Positions 48,424 through 59,640 are shown, numbered from the stretch's first letter. The stretch: 64,000 nt of DNA from Staphylococcus sp. Marseille-Q5304 (GCF_943737015.1 NZ_CALSFP010000001.1:992001-1056000); one strand, 5' to 3'. The notes: generated from the letters alone by a model not told the origin. Numbers and translations are program-made.

Positions 48424-49668
48424 ATGCAAGATATCTACAAACTTATTGATGATATCAACTTGCAAAAGTTAGATAACTTAGATACACGTGTCAATGATGC
48501 ATTAAGTTCTACAAACGACGATGCGTTATTTATACTTGGCGAAACTTTATACAATTATGGTTTGACGCCTCAAGGTCTTGAAGTCTTTCGAACGTTATAT
48601 CATAAATATCCCGACGAACCGGAACTATTGATTTATTTTATCGAAGGGCTTATTTCTGAAAATCAAACTGACGATGCATTAGAATATTTAAATGAAGTCG
48701 AAATCTCACCTGAACGACTCATGTTAGAAGCAGATTTATATCAACAACTTAATATGATGGAAGTCGCAATCGATAAATTAGTGGAAGTAATCGATTTAGA
48801 ACCTAACGATCCAATTACGCATTTCGCACTTGCGGAACTGCTCTATTATGACGGCCAATATCTAAGAGCGACTCATGAGTATGAAACTGTATTAGATACT
48901 GGTGAATATGAAATCAATGGCGTTAACTTATTCTCACGCGTAGCTGATTGCAGTCTCCAAAGTGGTAACTACACTGATGCAATTAAAATGTTCGACGAGA
49001 TCAGTGAAGATGAAATGGTCTCAGAGGATTACTTGAAAAAAGCCATTGCTTATGAGAAAAATGAATTAACTCAAGAAGCGATTAAACTCGTTCAAGAATT
49101 GTTATCTAAAGATCCTGATTTTATCCAGGCTTATTTATATTTGCAACAACTATACGAAGATGAACATAATCATGCAGATGCAATAGAAATTGGTAAAGAA
49201 GGTTTACGACTCACGCAATTCTATAAAGAACTTATGGTTTCAACGGGTCGCATTGCGATCGAGCATGGAGACGCTAACGAAGGCGTCGACTTATTAATCC
49301 AGGCGTTAGAAGTAGATCATGCATATCATGAACCACTACTTATATTAAGTGAATTATATCGTCGAGAAGAAGATTACGAAGCAATTATAGGTCTGTTAAA
49401 ATATGTTGATGAAGAAGATTTAGATCCAATTTATATGTGGCATTTAGCTTATGCTTTAGGACAAGAAGAACGAGACAAGGAAGCACAACATTTCTTTGAA
49501 TTGGCATATGATACATTGAAAACACAGTCAGCATTTTTAGGTGATTATTATTTCTATTTAATTGAAATTGGTAAAACTGAGAAAGCAAGAGAAATATTAA
49601 ATAAATTACTCGAAATGGACCCAAATAATGCGACTTGGCACGACGAATCTGAACGACTCTCATTATGA
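48424..49668 (+). CDS. Tetratricopeptide-repeat protein (YpiA-like)
   Basis: A 414-aa protein built almost wholly of TPR-like helix pairs, for example DPITHFALAELLYYDGQYLRA (split as DPITHFALAELL and YYDGQYLRA) and DPDFIQAYLYLQQLYEDE. It has no signal peptide, so it is cytoplasmic. GGAGG lies inside the end of aroA, and the start is 3 bases after the aroA stop, so it is co-transcribed. The B. subtilis equivalent, ypiA, also follows aroE (the aroA homologue). Binding partner unknown. Confidence 0.88.
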   Translation: MQDIYKLIDDINLQKLDNLDTRVNDALSSTNDDALFILGETLYNYGLTPQGLEVFRTLYHKYPDEPELLIYFIEGLISENQTDDALEYLNEVEISPERLMLEADLYQQLNMMEVAIDKLVEVIDLEPNDPITHFALAELLYYDGQYLRATHEYETVLDTGEYEINGVNLFSRVADCSLQSGNYTDAIKMFDEISEDEMVSEDYLKKAIAYEKNELTQEAIKLVQELLSKDPDFIQAYLYLQQLYEDEHNHADAIEIGKEGLRLTQFYKELMVSTGRIAIEHGDANEGVDLLIQALEVDHAYHEPLLILSELYRREEDYEAIIGLLKYVDEEDLDPIYMWHLAYALGQEERDKEAQHFFELAYDTLKTQSAFLGDYYFYLIEIGKTEKAREILNKLLEMDPNNATWHDESERLSL

Positions 49669-49689
49669 TAGTTGAGTAAGGAGGGCATT

Positions 49690-50238
49690 ATGACTGATTC
49701 TATTAACAAAATGAAAGTAACGTTTATAGAATATTTGCTATTTCATTATCATTTTAAATCACGAATAAGTATTTGGGTATTAAATTATATAAAGTCCTCT
49801 GAAGAAACGATTAAGCATATTCACTTCGTCGATGAACTTGTACCCGAACACAATACGTTAGAAATTGCTTTTTCCGAGTCACATGCCCATGGAATTCAAC
49901 TAACTCTGGATCATACTGTACTTATTAATACAGATGAAATTTTTCATCACATTGTAAAACAGGGGATAAATTTTGATATTAAAATACACTTCCCTGAATC
50001 ACAAGAGAGAGAAACTAAATTAGATGATTTATTAATCGCGCAGTTAGTTCACTCGCCTAATTATATGTTGTATATCCAAGATATATATAGCATACCTTTA
50101 TCTCAGCAAAGTGAGTCTTCAATTATCCAGCACTTACAAGAAAATATTGACTTAAGTTTACAACTTCACGACAAAACATTATTTTATCAACTTTCACAAA
50201 TACTCAATACGTTCAAATTGAGAAACGTTAATAAATAA
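49690..50238 (+). CDS. UPF0302 family protein (YpiB-like)
   Basis: A 182-aa cytoplasmic protein. The N-terminal FIEYLLFHYHFKSRISIWVL and the C-terminal FYQLSQILNTFKL are the conserved ends of UPF0302. No catalytic motif is visible. TAAGGAGGG precedes the ATG at 49690; an upstream in-frame start at 49672 would leave the ribosome site inside the gene. The order TPR-UPF0302-DUF1405 equals B. subtilis ypiA-ypiB and a nearby ypjA. Confidence 0.85.
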   Translation: MTDSINKMKVTFIEYLLFHYHFKSRISIWVLNYIKSSEETIKHIHFVDELVPEHNTLEIAFSESHAHGIQLTLDHTVLINTDEIFHHIVKQGINFDIKIHFPESQERETKLDDLLIAQLVHSPNYMLYIQDIYSIPLSQQSESSIIQHLQENIDLSLQLHDKTLFYQLSQILNTFKLRNVNK

Positions 50239-50253
50239 CAATGAAGGACGGAC

Positions 50254-50859
50254 ATGATGAATATAAAGTCGCTATGGAATTTAATCATTTATAATAAAGC
50301 TATTTTGATATTTTTATTAGTTTGTAACGCTCTAGGTACAATATATGGTTATATTTGGTATGGAACACAATTATTTGTTACACCTTGGTACTTCATTCCT
50401 TTCGTACCAGATAGTCCAACAGCCACATTATTTCTATGTATCGCTATCATCGCTTTGCTATTCAAGAAAAACTTACCAATCATTGAATGTCTAGCATTTG
50501 TCACTTTGATTAAATATGGTGTCTGGGCTGTATTAATGAACATTATATTGATGTTTGTGAATCACGAAATTTCAGTGATGAGCTGTATGTTAATACTGTC
50601 TCATGGCATCATGGCATTACAGGCATTTATTTTCTATCCAAGATTTAAAGTAACTTTAGTCGCATTTATTGTTACGATGGTTTGGGTATTCCATAACGAC
50701 TTAATTGACTATGTCTTTATGCAATATCCTGTATATGATTTTATAGAAAAAAATGTCCCAACTGTTGCTTATATCGCATTTATATTAAGTATTATTTCTT
50801 TAATTCTTTATTTATTTTTAAATCGATTTAAACGGTCTAAAATAATTGACCTTTCTTAA
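50254..50859 (+). CDS. DUF1405 membrane protein (YpjA-like)
   Basis: A 201-aa membrane protein with six or seven hydrophobic segments, among them AILIFLLVCNALGTIYGYIW, ATLFLCIAIIALLF, AVLMNIILMFV, VTLVAFIVTMVWVF and AYIAFILSIISLILYLFL. Function unknown. AAGGA precedes ATGATG; either ATG (50254 or 50257) could be used. It lies 15 bases after the UPF0302 gene, in the same transcript. Confidence 0.82.
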   Translation: MMNIKSLWNLIIYNKAILIFLLVCNALGTIYGYIWYGTQLFVTPWYFIPFVPDSPTATLFLCIAIIALLFKKNLPIIECLAFVTLIKYGVWAVLMNIILMFVNHEISVMSCMLILSHGIMALQAFIFYPRFKVTLVAFIVTMVWVFHNDLIDYVFMQYPVYDFIEKNVPTVAYIAFILSIISLILYLFLNRFKRSKIIDLS

Positions 50860-50896
50860 CGTTCACAGTAGAATAATACTAAAGGAGTGAGGATTT

Positions 50897-51595
50897 TTGT
50901 CTTTTATCTATATGATTATATACTTTGTTATTTTAATGATTATTCCTTTATGGGCCCAACACAAAGTTAAATCTAATTACGAGAAATACTCTCAAGTTAG
51001 ATCAACAAGTGGAAAGACAGGCCAAGAGGTTGCACTTGAAATCTTACATGCCAATGGTATTCACGATGTAGACGTCGTTAAAGGCGACGGTTTTTTAACT
51101 GACCATTACGATCCTAGAAAGAAAGTATTAGTACTATCACCAGCCAACTTTGATAGACCTTCAGTTGCTGGTACCGCAATTGCAGCACACGAAGTAGGCC
51201 ATGCTATCCAACATGCTGAAGGTTATTTCTTCTTAAGATTTAGAGCTGCACTCGTACCATTAGCTAACGTAGGAAGTTCAATCGGTTACTTAGCTGTGAC
51301 TGCTGGAATCTTCTTAACTATCTTCCATAGTGCTCTTGGTAGTACAGCGTTATGGATTGGTGCTGGATTTATGTCACTTGCAGTATTATTCTCAATCATC
51401 ACGCTACCGGTTGAATTTAATGCCAGTAGCCGAGCGATGAAACAAATCACGAGTCTCGATATTGTAAACGAAAAAGAATACAGACATGCTAAGAAAGTAC
51501 TTTCAGCAGCAGCAATGACATATGTTGCTTCTACTGCAGTAGCATTAGCCGAACTAGCACGAATCGTCCTTTTAGCTAATTCAAGTGAAGAATAA
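50897..51595 (+). CDS. Membrane zinc metallopeptidase (YugP-like)
   Basis: A 232-aa membrane-embedded protease candidate. TM1 is at the extreme N-terminus (about 2-20). The zinc motif H98-EVGH-102 is in AAHEVGHAIQHAEG. Two further membrane segments follow at about 125-175, and a fourth near the C-terminus. It starts with TTG after AGGAGTGAGG. Substrate unknown. Linked to the DUF1405 gene by 37 bases and followed by a terminator. Confidence 0.88.
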   Translation: MSFIYMIIYFVILMIIPLWAQHKVKSNYEKYSQVRSTSGKTGQEVALEILHANGIHDVDVVKGDGFLTDHYDPRKKVLVLSPANFDRPSVAGTAIAAHEVGHAIQHAEGYFFLRFRAALVPLANVGSSIGYLAVTAGIFLTIFHSALGSTALWIGAGFMSLAVLFSIITLPVEFNASSRAMKQITSLDIVNEKEYRHAKKVLSAAAMTYVASTAVALAELARIVLLANSSEE

Positions 51596-51630
51596 GAACA
51601 TATTCTAACTGTATTGCTAATATAAAATAC

Positions 51631-51672
51631 AACAAACCAGATGCTTTATTAAGCATTTGGTTTGTTTTTTTG
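51631..51672 (+). terminator. Terminator of the aroC to zinc-peptidase group
   Basis: ACAAACCAGATGCTT pairs with AAGCATTTGGTTTGT (one G-U), 4-base loop, then TTTTTTTG. Confidence 0.92.
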
Positions 51673-51835
51673 TGGAAATTTCTTTAAAACAAAAATAATC
51701 ATTTGAAATTGTTTATATAATACTAAACGTTCTACCTGATTTAAGGTATAAAACAATGTGAATGTGTTGCAGTAACAATGCATGACCCGTAAAATTAAGA
51801 TATACTATAATATGTCGTAATAAGAGAGGTAAATT

Positions 51836-52153
51836 ATGAAATCTATGAAAATGATGCAAACTGAAGTAGATGAATATATTAGCCAATTTAAGGCAGGTTA
51901 TTTTTCCCCATTAGCAAATCTTGCGCGACTAACGGAAGAAGTCGGCGAGTTATCACGTGAAATCAATCACGTATACGGTGAGAAAAAGAAAAAATCTTCG
52001 GAAGCTGACAATACAATTAAAGCCGAACTCGGAGATAACTTATTTGTATTACTATGTATTGCAAACTCATTAGATATAGATATGACCGAAAGTTTCAATG
52101 AAACAATGGATAAATTCAATACTCGAGATAAAGATCGGTTTGAAAGAAAGTAA
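51836..52153 (+). CDS. MazG-like nucleotide pyrophosphohydrolase (YpjD-like)
   Basis: A 105-aa all-alpha NTP pyrophosphatase. The metal-binding motif RLTEEVGELSREI (about 29-41) and the downstream KAELGDNLFVLLCI (about 62-75) supply the E-x-x-E ... E-x-x-D ligands. It probably cleans the nucleotide pool, but the substrate is unknown. GAGAGG precedes the ATG. It is 30 bases before bshA. The ypjD-bshA-cca-birA order is conserved in Bacilli. Confidence 0.88.
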   Translation: MKSMKMMQTEVDEYISQFKAGYFSPLANLARLTEEVGELSREINHVYGEKKKKSSEADNTIKAELGDNLFVLLCIANSLDIDMTESFNETMDKFNTRDKDRFERK

Positions 52154-52183
52154 TTCACCATAACAAATAGGGGGAATGGCACT

Positions 52184-53332
52184 ATGAAAATAGGAATCAC
52201 ATGTTATCCGTCGATGGGTGGTTCAGGAATCATAGCTACTGAATTAGGTATCAAGTTAGCTGAACGAGGTCATGATATCCATTTCATTACTTCAAATATT
52301 CCTTTTAGAATACGTAAACCGCTACCTAATATTACTTTTCATCAAGTGGAAGTCAATCAATATTCAGTGTTTCAATACCCGCCATATGATATTACACTCA
52401 GTACAAAGATAGCTGAAGTTGTAAATGAATACGACCTTGATTTATTACATATGCATTATGCAGTACCACATGCAATCTGTGGCATTCTTGCAAAACATAT
52501 GTCTGAAAAAGATATTAAGATTATGACAACGCTCCATGGTACAGATATAACTGTCTTAGGTTATGATCACTCTTTAAAAAATGCAATTAAATTTGGAATT
52601 GAAGGCAGTGATATTGTGACGAGTGTAAGTCAATCACTTGCAGATCAAACGAAAGAAATCATTGAAACTGACAAAGATATCGTCCCAATTTATAACTTTG
52701 TTAGAGAAAATGAATTTCCTACAAAACCAACTATACCTACTGAAAAAAATGAAAAATTAAAATCCTGCTATGGCATTAAACCTGAGGAAAAGGTTTTGAT
52801 TCATGTTTCTAACTTTAGGTCTGTTAAACGTATCGATACGATTGTAGATACATTTGCTAAAGTGCATAAACAAATACCATCCAAACTATTGCTTCTAGGA
52901 GATGGACCTGAACTCATGAACGTGAAAAAGCAAGCGAGGTCACTGAATTTAGAAGATAAAATTTTATTTTTAGGTAAACAAAACTGGGTAAGTGATTTCT
53001 ACCAAATTTCAGATATAAAGTTACTCCTAAGTGAAAAGGAAAGTTTCGGTTTATCATTGTTAGAAGCAATGAAAACTGGCGTAGTACCAATTGGTTCCAC
53101 AGCAGGCGGAATAAAAGAAGTAATCAAACATAACGAAACAGGTTACATCGTAAATGTTGGAGATAGCGAAGCTGCAAGTAAATATGCGATTGAATTGTTA
53201 ACAAAACCTGAGCTTTATAAATCCATGCAAGAAAAAATGCTAACGGATGTATCAGAACGTTTCTCATCTGAATTGATTACTGACCAATACGAGTACTATT
53301 ACAAGAAAATGTTAGAGGGATACAATGACTAA
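52184..53332 (+). CDS. bshA: N-acetyl-alpha-D-glucosaminyl L-malate synthase BshA
   Basis: GT4 glycosyltransferase (382 aa) for the first step of bacillithiol synthesis: UDP-GlcNAc + L-malate gives GlcNAc-malate. N-terminal ITCYPSMGGSGIIATELG (4-21), HYAVPHA near 93, and the C-terminal donor-binding EKESFGLSLLEAMKTG near 287. Overlaps cca by 8 nt. The later genes bshB and bshC are not in the window. Supports a bacillithiol-using organism, together with ypdA and the bacilliredoxin. Confidence 0.94.
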   Translation: MKIGITCYPSMGGSGIIATELGIKLAERGHDIHFITSNIPFRIRKPLPNITFHQVEVNQYSVFQYPPYDITLSTKIAEVVNEYDLDLLHMHYAVPHAICGILAKHMSEKDIKIMTTLHGTDITVLGYDHSLKNAIKFGIEGSDIVTSVSQSLADQTKEIIETDKDIVPIYNFVRENEFPTKPTIPTEKNEKLKSCYGIKPEEKVLIHVSNFRSVKRIDTIVDTFAKVHKQIPSKLLLLGDGPELMNVKKQARSLNLEDKILFLGKQNWVSDFYQISDIKLLLSEKESFGLSLLEAMKTGVVPIGSTAGGIKEVIKHNETGYIVNVGDSEAASKYAIELLTKPELYKSMQEKMLTDVSERFSSELITDQYEYYYKKMLEGYND

Positions 53333-54533
53333 AACTTTATTTGAAACAGCAAAACCGATTCTAGAACAATTAATAGACCATCAATTTCAAGCATTTTTTG
53401 TAGGAGGGTCCGTGAGAGATTATCTCATGGGAAAGTCTATTCATGACATAGATATCACGACAAGTGCAACACCCGATGAAATAGAAAGCATATTTCCTAG
53501 AACTGTTCCTATCGGTCGAGAGCATGGAACTATTAATGTTATATTTGAAGACGACCAGTACGAAGTGACCACCTTTAGAGCTGAAGGTCAATACAGCGAT
53601 CATCGTAGACCAAATGAAGTATATTTTGTGAGGGAATTGTACGAAGACGTTAAACGAAGAGACTTTACAATGAACGCAATCGCAATGGATATAAATTACC
53701 ACATTCACGATTACTTTGAAGGTTATAAAGATATAAAAAATAACATCATCAGAACGGTTGGCGATCCAATAGAGCGTTTTACAGAAGATGCTTTACGAAT
53801 CTTAAGAGGTTTACGATTCCAATCACAACTATCATTTAATATTGAACCCTCAACCTACGAAGCGATGAAAAGAAGTATTCAAGATATATCACATTTGTCG
53901 ATTGAGCGTATCGTAGTTGAATTAACAAAGTTAACGCAGGGCACAAACGTAGAACAAAGCTTTGAAAATTTAAAGTCGTTTAATGCTTTTGAATATATTC
54001 CTTTCTTTAAACAATACGATTTAACGAAAATTGAGTTAACCGAATCAACAGATTGGTTACTATTTCTAGCAATTTTGAAAGCACAACAACCACAGGTAAA
54101 TGCAAATTTATCCGAATTAAAAATAAGTAATAATGATAAAAAACAAGTGAGCCATTATAAAAGTTTAATCCAAGCTTTACCTAAGGTTCAATCTAAAAAT
54201 GATTTGAAAGTGTTTGTCTACGATTTCGGTAAAGCAAACATCCTTCATGTGTTATCTCACCATACGCAACTAAATAAAAATAATATTGCAAAGTATTCAC
54301 CACTGATTATCAACAAAGAAACGATTGAGGAAATTGCAGCACAATTACCGATAATGCAAAGGAAAGATATTGATATTAATGGTAAAGATATGATTGAATA
54401 TACAGATAAAAAAAGCGGACCGTGGATTAAAGATGCACTAAGACAAATTGAAATAGCAATTATTAAAGGCGAAGTAAAAAATTTAAAAAGTGATTTATTA
54501 GAATGGGTGAAAGTGAATGTCAAAATATCTTAA
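53325..54533 (+). CDS. cca: CCA-adding tRNA nucleotidyltransferase
   Basis: Adds CCA to tRNA 3' ends without a template. It has 402 aa. The class II head motif VGGSVRDYLMGKSIHDIDI (26-44) holds the catalytic Asp pair. RRDFTMNAIAMD near 111 and the EDALRILRGLRFQ block near 146 follow. Works after RNase Z (rnz) on precursors lacking CCA. Start and stop overlap bshA and birA, which indicates tight coupling. Confidence 0.95.
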   Translation: MTKTLFETAKPILEQLIDHQFQAFFVGGSVRDYLMGKSIHDIDITTSATPDEIESIFPRTVPIGREHGTINVIFEDDQYEVTTFRAEGQYSDHRRPNEVYFVRELYEDVKRRDFTMNAIAMDINYHIHDYFEGYKDIKNNIIRTVGDPIERFTEDALRILRGLRFQSQLSFNIEPSTYEAMKRSIQDISHLSIERIVVELTKLTQGTNVEQSFENLKSFNAFEYIPFFKQYDLTKIELTESTDWLLFLAILKAQQPQVNANLSELKISNNDKKQVSHYKSLIQALPKVQSKNDLKVFVYDFGKANILHVLSHHTQLNKNNIAKYSPLIINKETIEEIAAQLPIMQRKDIDINGKDMIEYTDKKSGPWIKDALRQIEIAIIKGEVKNLKSDLLEWVKVNVKIS

Positions 54534-55488
54534 GGATGTTATAAATATTTTGTATAAACAACGGCCAGATTATGTTTCAGGTCAATATATTGCAGAACAA
54601 CTAAAAATTTCACGTACTGCTGTTAAAAAGATTATTGATCAGCTCAAAAGTGAAGGTTGTGAAATTGATTCAATTAATCATAAAGGGCATTGCTTAAATA
54701 CGCTACCTGAAAAATGGTATAGTGGCATTGTTAAACCAATGTTACAAGCAAATAATGTATTTGATCACATTAAAGTGTTAGAAACTACACCATCTACACA
54801 GATTGAAGCGAAACAAAAATTAGTTGGTAATTCAGACACATTTTTAATTTTAAGTGATGAACAAACAAAAGGGAAAGGGCGTTTTAATCGACCTTGGTCC
54901 TCATCTAAAGGTAAAGGCTTATGGATGTCAATTGTTTTAAGACCTCAAGTACCTTTCAATATGCTTGCTAAATTCAATCTTTTCCTTGCACTTGGCATTC
55001 GTGATGCAATTCAACAATATAGTGATCATCACGTTTCAGTAAAATGGCCAAACGATATTTATATTGATGGCAAAAAAGTATGTGGCTTTTTAACTGAAAT
55101 GGTTGCAAATAGTGATGGTATTGAAGCAGTAATATGTGGAATTGGTATTAATATGAATCATTTACCAGAGGATTTTACTGGAGAACTACAACAGAAAGCA
55201 ACGAGTGTGAAAATACATGCTCAATCTGAATTTAATCGTTATGAATTTCTCAATACGTTAGTAAATAATATAGAATATCGATATAACCAGTTTTTAGAGG
55301 AGCCTTTTGCGACGATAAGAGATGAATATATTAATGCTTCCAATATATGGGGCAGAGAACTGAAGTTCACTGAAAATGACAAACAATTCTATGGTGAAGC
55401 TAAAGATATAGATGAAGATGGATTCTTAATTGTGATTGATAAAGATCACAATCAACATCGATTAATTAGCGCTGATATTGATTGGTAA
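54517..55488 (+). CDS. birA: Biotin-protein ligase / biotin repressor BirA
   Basis: Bifunctional protein (323 aa): attaches biotin to carboxylases and represses biotin genes. The N-terminal helix-turn-helix is at about 18-50 (SGQYIAEQLKISRTAVKKII). The ligase domain has the nucleotide/biotin loop KGKGRFNRPWSS near 119 and KWPNDIYIDGKKVCG near 177. Overlaps cca by 17 nt, with the ribosome site inside cca. Confidence 0.94.
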   Translation: MSKYLKDVINILYKQRPDYVSGQYIAEQLKISRTAVKKIIDQLKSEGCEIDSINHKGHCLNTLPEKWYSGIVKPMLQANNVFDHIKVLETTPSTQIEAKQKLVGNSDTFLILSDEQTKGKGRFNRPWSSSKGKGLWMSIVLRPQVPFNMLAKFNLFLALGIRDAIQQYSDHHVSVKWPNDIYIDGKKVCGFLTEMVANSDGIEAVICGIGINMNHLPEDFTGELQQKATSVKIHAQSEFNRYEFLNTLVNNIEYRYNQFLEEPFATIRDEYINASNIWGRELKFTENDKQFYGEAKDIDEDGFLIVIDKDHNQHRLISADIDW

Positions 55489-55509
55489 TAATAGAAAGGA
55501 GGAATAAAC

Positions 55510-58197
55510 ATGAATAAACCTTGTTATGCAGTGATAGATTTAGAGACAACAGGTAACCAACTTAATTATGACGATATTATTCAAGTTGGCGTTACTTTCG
55601 TCCAAGACAACAAGATTATAGATAGCTATCACTCTATGATTAAAACTGACCTAGAAATTCCTCCTTTTATACAAGCTTTAACGTCTATTGAAGAAGATAT
55701 GTTAACACAAGCACCATATTTTAAAGAAATAGCCTCTGAACTCTATAGTAAAATAAAAAATTGCGTGTTCGTTGCACACAATGTATCGTTTGATCTTAAC
55801 TTTTTAAAGAAAGCTTTTAGTAATTGTCATATAAAATATCAACCACGAAAAGTATTAGATACTTTAGAGTTATTTAAAATTGCGTTCCCTACTGATAAAA
55901 GTTATCAGTTAAGTGAATTAGCCGAAGCTCATCATATTCAATTGAATCATGCTCATAGAGCTGATGAAGATGCTGAAACAACAGCACAGTTAATGGTTAA
56001 AGCATTTAATAAACTAGAAGCTTTACCGACAGATACTTTAAAGCAACTTTATTATTTAACGAAAAACTTAAAATATGACTTAAATGACATCATTTTTGAA
56101 ATGGTAAGAACGCAGCCTCAACAGTTATTAGGGGATAAATACGAACAATTTGAACAAATTATATATAAAAGACAAACCGATTTTAAAGCACCCATTTTAG
56201 ATTTCGATGGCACTTTAAAAGATTTATACACTCTGATTACTGAAAAGCTCAACCTTACATATCGTCCTCAGCAGTTATATTTATCTGAAATCATACTTGA
56301 ACAATTAATGCATAATGAAAAAGCAATGATTGAAGCACCATTAGGAAGCGGTAAATCATTCGCATATTTATTAGCTGCCATTATGTATTATATTGAGACA
56401 GGTAAACACGTGATGATTTCGACAAATACGAAATTATTACAAAATCAACTTTTAGAAAAAGATATACCTGCATTAAAACAAGCGCTTAACTTTAAAATCA
56501 ATGCCTATTTAATCAAAAGTCGAAGAGACTATATTTCCTTAGGTATGGTAAGCCAAATTTTAAAAGAAGGCTCAAATAACTATGACGTTAATTTATTAAA
56601 GATGCAATTACTCGTTTGGTTAACCGAAACTGAGACAGGGGATATACAAGAATTAGGGTTAAAAGGCGGCCAAAAAATGTATTTTGAACAGCGCTTAGAC
56701 ACATATGTGCCTGTGCGCAATGATTTGCATTATTTCAATTTTATAAAACGAAACACACAAAATATACAAATCGGTATTACGAATCATGCACACCTCATTC
56801 ATGCTATGCCTGACAATGCAATATACGAATTGTTCGATGATTGTATTATTGATGAGGCACATAGACTGCCTGACTATGCATTAAATCAAGTCACAAATGA
56901 ACTGAGTTATTCAGATATAAAATACCAACTTGGCTTAATCGGTAAAACAGAACAAGAAAAATCATTAAAATTAATAGACAACCTAGAGCAACAACGCATA
57001 TTGGAGAAACTTGACATCCCACCTATAGATGTATTTGGTCTTAAAACGATGATAAATGAAGTACATGAATTAAATGACCGTTTATTTAATTCATTGTTAG
57101 AAATTGTTCAAAAATCAAATGTTTATGATGATGAAATAAATAGGGAACATTTTGTCTATCAATTTGACGTCAATATTATTATCGAGCATTTACAACATAT
57201 TATTCATAAATTAAATGTTACGTTGGAGTTCTTCAATGGAATGAGTCACCCAACAATTAAAACAGTCCGTAAACAATTGCTTTATATTAACGATCGATTT
57301 AAAGCGATTGAACAGAGTCTCACAAATGAACATGTTAGCTATTTATCAATTAAAAATTTAAATCAAAAATCAACAATTAAGTTGCATGTAAAAGACTACG
57401 AAGTCAAAGATATTTTAACAAAACAAGTGCTAAACCAGTTTAATTCACTAACATTCATTTCAGGGACTTTAACGTTCAATCATTCATTTGATCATTTTAA
57501 ACAGTGGTTTACAGAAGACATAACTTTTAATACTTATGAATTAGATCATAAAATGACATCTTCGAATCAAACTACGGTATTCTTGCCAAATGACGTAACA
57601 TCATATAATTATAAAAATACGGAAGCATATGTATCTTCAATCGTTAATTATATCGTTGAATACGTAAATGTAGTTGAATCAAAATGTCTCGTACTTTTCA
57701 CGAGCTATAAAATGATGTATATGGTTCAAGAATTATTGTTCGACTTACCTGAACTTGATGATTATGTGATATTAAGCCAGCAACAAAATCAAAATTATAA
57801 AATAGTGCAACAATTTAATAGTTTCGATAAATCTATATTGCTCGGTACAGGAACGTTCTTTGAAGGCTTTGACTTCCAATCTACGGGTGTGAAATGTGTA
57901 ATGATTGCAAAATTACCATTTATGAATCAAAATAACGCGAAATATTGGTTAATGGAGTCAGAGTTCGCCTCAACATTTAAAGAATATATTTTACCTGATG
58001 CTGTGACTCGCTTCCGACAGGGCTTAGGTCGCTTAATACGTAATGAAGATGATAAAGGTATTATTATTTCGTTCGATGATCGATTAATTAGAAGCAATTA
58101 CAGACAATTTTTCAAACAAACATTAGAAAATTACCAACAACGAAAAGGAAATATCAAACAATTTACTAAAATATTAGAGAAATTAAATAAATCCTAG
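55510..58197 (+). CDS. dinG: DinG-family protein with N-terminal 3'-5' exonuclease domain
   Basis: Large 895-aa protein. The exonuclease domain (1-165) has VIDLETTG (D9/E11), [10 protein letters not shown] near 92 and [11 protein letters not shown] near 153, i.e. a DEDDh active site. The helicase-like part has a Walker [13 protein letters not shown] near 275 and DEAH in [11 protein letters not shown] near 443. The region where other DinG proteins bind an Fe-S cluster (after the first ATPase lobe) contains no cysteine. Published work on S. aureus DinG describes a nuclease that lost helicase function; this protein fits that form. AGGAGG precedes the ATG. Confidence 0.92.
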   Translation: MNKPCYAVIDLETTGNQLNYDDIIQVGVTFVQDNKIIDSYHSMIKTDLEIPPFIQALTSIEEDMLTQAPYFKEIASELYSKIKNCVFVAHNVSFDLNFLKKAFSNCHIKYQPRKVLDTLELFKIAFPTDKSYQLSELAEAHHIQLNHAHRADEDAETTAQLMVKAFNKLEALPTDTLKQLYYLTKNLKYDLNDIIFEMVRTQPQQLLGDKYEQFEQIIYKRQTDFKAPILDFDGTLKDLYTLITEKLNLTYRPQQLYLSEIILEQLMHNEKAMIEAPLGSGKSFAYLLAAIMYYIETGKHVMISTNTKLLQNQLLEKDIPALKQALNFKINAYLIKSRRDYISLGMVSQILKEGSNNYDVNLLKMQLLVWLTETETGDIQELGLKGGQKMYFEQRLDTYVPVRNDLHYFNFIKRNTQNIQIGITNHAHLIHAMPDNAIYELFDDCIIDEAHRLPDYALNQVTNELSYSDIKYQLGLIGKTEQEKSLKLIDNLEQQRILEKLDIPPIDVFGLKTMINEVHELNDRLFNSLLEIVQKSNVYDDEINREHFVYQFDVNIIIEHLQHIIHKLNVTLEFFNGMSHPTIKTVRKQLLYINDRFKAIEQSLTNEHVSYLSIKNLNQKSTIKLHVKDYEVKDILTKQVLNQFNSLTFISGTLTFNHSFDHFKQWFTEDITFNTYELDHKMTSSNQTTVFLPNDVTSYNYKNTEAYVSSIVNYIVEYVNVVESKCLVLFTSYKMMYMVQELLFDLPELDDYVILSQQQNQNYKIVQQFNSFDKSILLGTGTFFEGFDFQSTGVKCVMIAKLPFMNQNNAKYWLMESEFASTFKEYILPDAVTRFRQGLGRLIRNEDDKGIIISFDDRLIRSNYRQFFKQTLENYQQRKGNIKQFTKILEKLNKS

Positions 58198-58296
58198 TTT
58201 TAAATATTTCCTTTCAGTGAATCAACTAGAACTTAAATACGTATTTTGTTAAAATAAATAAGTGTTAAATGAAGAAATAAAATTAGGAGTTTGGTT

Positions 58297-59589
58297 ATGA
58301 ATACTACAATTAAACAAGCAAAACAGCATCTCAATGAAGAAGTAACAATCGGAGCGTGGTTAACGAATAAACGCTCAAGTGGGAAAATTGCTTTCCTACA
58401 ACTTAGAGACGGAACAGGTTTTATGCAAGGAGTAGTTGTAAAAAATAATGTTTCAGAAGAAGTTTTCCAACTTGCAAAAGACATTACGCAAGAAACTTCT
58501 TTATACGTGACAGGGGAAATAACAGAAGATAATCGCTCAGATTTAGGTTACGAAATGCAAGTTAAATCAATAGAAGTCATTGCTGAAGCGCATGATTATC
58601 CAATCACACCAAAAGACCATGGAACAGAGTTTTTAATGGATCATCGTCATTTATGGCTACGTTCAAAGAAACAACATGCCGTTATGAAAATTCGTAATGA
58701 AATCATTCGAGCAACTTACGAATTCTTTAATGATAATGATTTCACTAAAATTGATCCACCGATATTAACTGCAAGTGCGCCAGAAGGTACAAGTGAATTA
58801 TTCCATACAAAATATTTCGATGAAGATGCGTTCTTATCTCAAAGTGGTCAATTATACATGGAAGCAGCAGCAATGGCACATGGTCGTGTATTTTCTTTTG
58901 GTCCAACGTTCAGAGCCGAAAAATCAAAAACACGTCGTCACTTGATTGAATTTTGGATGATTGAACCTGAAATGGCTTTTTGTAATCATCAACAAAGTCT
59001 AGAAATTCAAGAACAATATGTAGCTCATGTCGTTCAATCAGTATTGAAGAACTGTAAATTAGATTTGAAAGCATTAGATCGAGATACTACGAATCTTGAA
59101 AAGGTAACAACACCTTTCCCACGTATCACTTATGATGACGCAGTAGAATTCTTAAAGGAACAAGGTTTCGATGATATTGAATGGGGCGAAGATTTCGGAG
59201 CTCCACATGAAACTGCGATTGCCAATCACTATGATTTACCTGTATTTATCACAAATTATCCAACGAAAATTAAACCATTTTATATGCAACCTAATCCAGA
59301 TAATGAGGACACAGTGCTTTGTGCCGATTTAATCGCACCAGAAGGATACGGTGAAATCATTGGTGGTTCAGAGCGTATCAATGATTTATCTTTACTAGAA
59401 CAACGTATTGATGAACATCAGTTAGATGCAGAAAGTTATAGTTATTATTTAGATTTACGTCGTTACGGTAGTGTACCGCATAGTGGATTTGGTTTAGGTC
59501 TAGAAAGAACTGTAGCTTGGTTAACAGGTGTAGAACATGTAAGAGAAACTTCACCGTTCCCACGTTTACTAAACCGTTTATATCCATAA
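58297..59589 (+). CDS. asnS: Asparaginyl-tRNA synthetase
   Basis: Class IIb aminoacyl-tRNA synthetase (430 aa). The N-terminal OB fold (about 15-105) is followed by motif 2 [16 protein letters not shown] near 202 and motif 3 [12 protein letters not shown] near 400. The ATG at 58297 follows TTAGGAG and gives the normal length. No T-box leader is visible in the 99-base upstream gap, so regulation is not by that route. Followed by a terminator and dnaD. Confidence 0.95.
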   Translation: MNTTIKQAKQHLNEEVTIGAWLTNKRSSGKIAFLQLRDGTGFMQGVVVKNNVSEEVFQLAKDITQETSLYVTGEITEDNRSDLGYEMQVKSIEVIAEAHDYPITPKDHGTEFLMDHRHLWLRSKKQHAVMKIRNEIIRATYEFFNDNDFTKIDPPILTASAPEGTSELFHTKYFDEDAFLSQSGQLYMEAAAMAHGRVFSFGPTFRAEKSKTRRHLIEFWMIEPEMAFCNHQQSLEIQEQYVAHVVQSVLKNCKLDLKALDRDTTNLEKVTTPFPRITYDDAVEFLKEQGFDDIEWGEDFGAPHETAIANHYDLPVFITNYPTKIKPFYMQPNPDNEDTVLCADLIAPEGYGEIIGGSERINDLSLLEQRIDEHQLDAESYSYYLDLRRYGSVPHSGFGLGLERTVAWLTGVEHVRETSPFPRLLNRLYP

Positions 59590-59606
59590 ACAGTACGACT
59601 AACATT

Positions 59607-59640
59607 ACGTCCAGTCTGATTAAAAGACTGGGCGTTTTTC
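59607..59640 (+). terminator. Terminator of asnS
   Basis: ACGTCCAGTCT pairs with AGACTGGGCGT (one mismatch), followed by TTTTTC. Confidence 0.83.

Noticed and set aside
58198..58296. Possible T-box leader before asnS
   Set aside because: The gap is only 99 bases and shows no T-box sequence or antiterminator pair.
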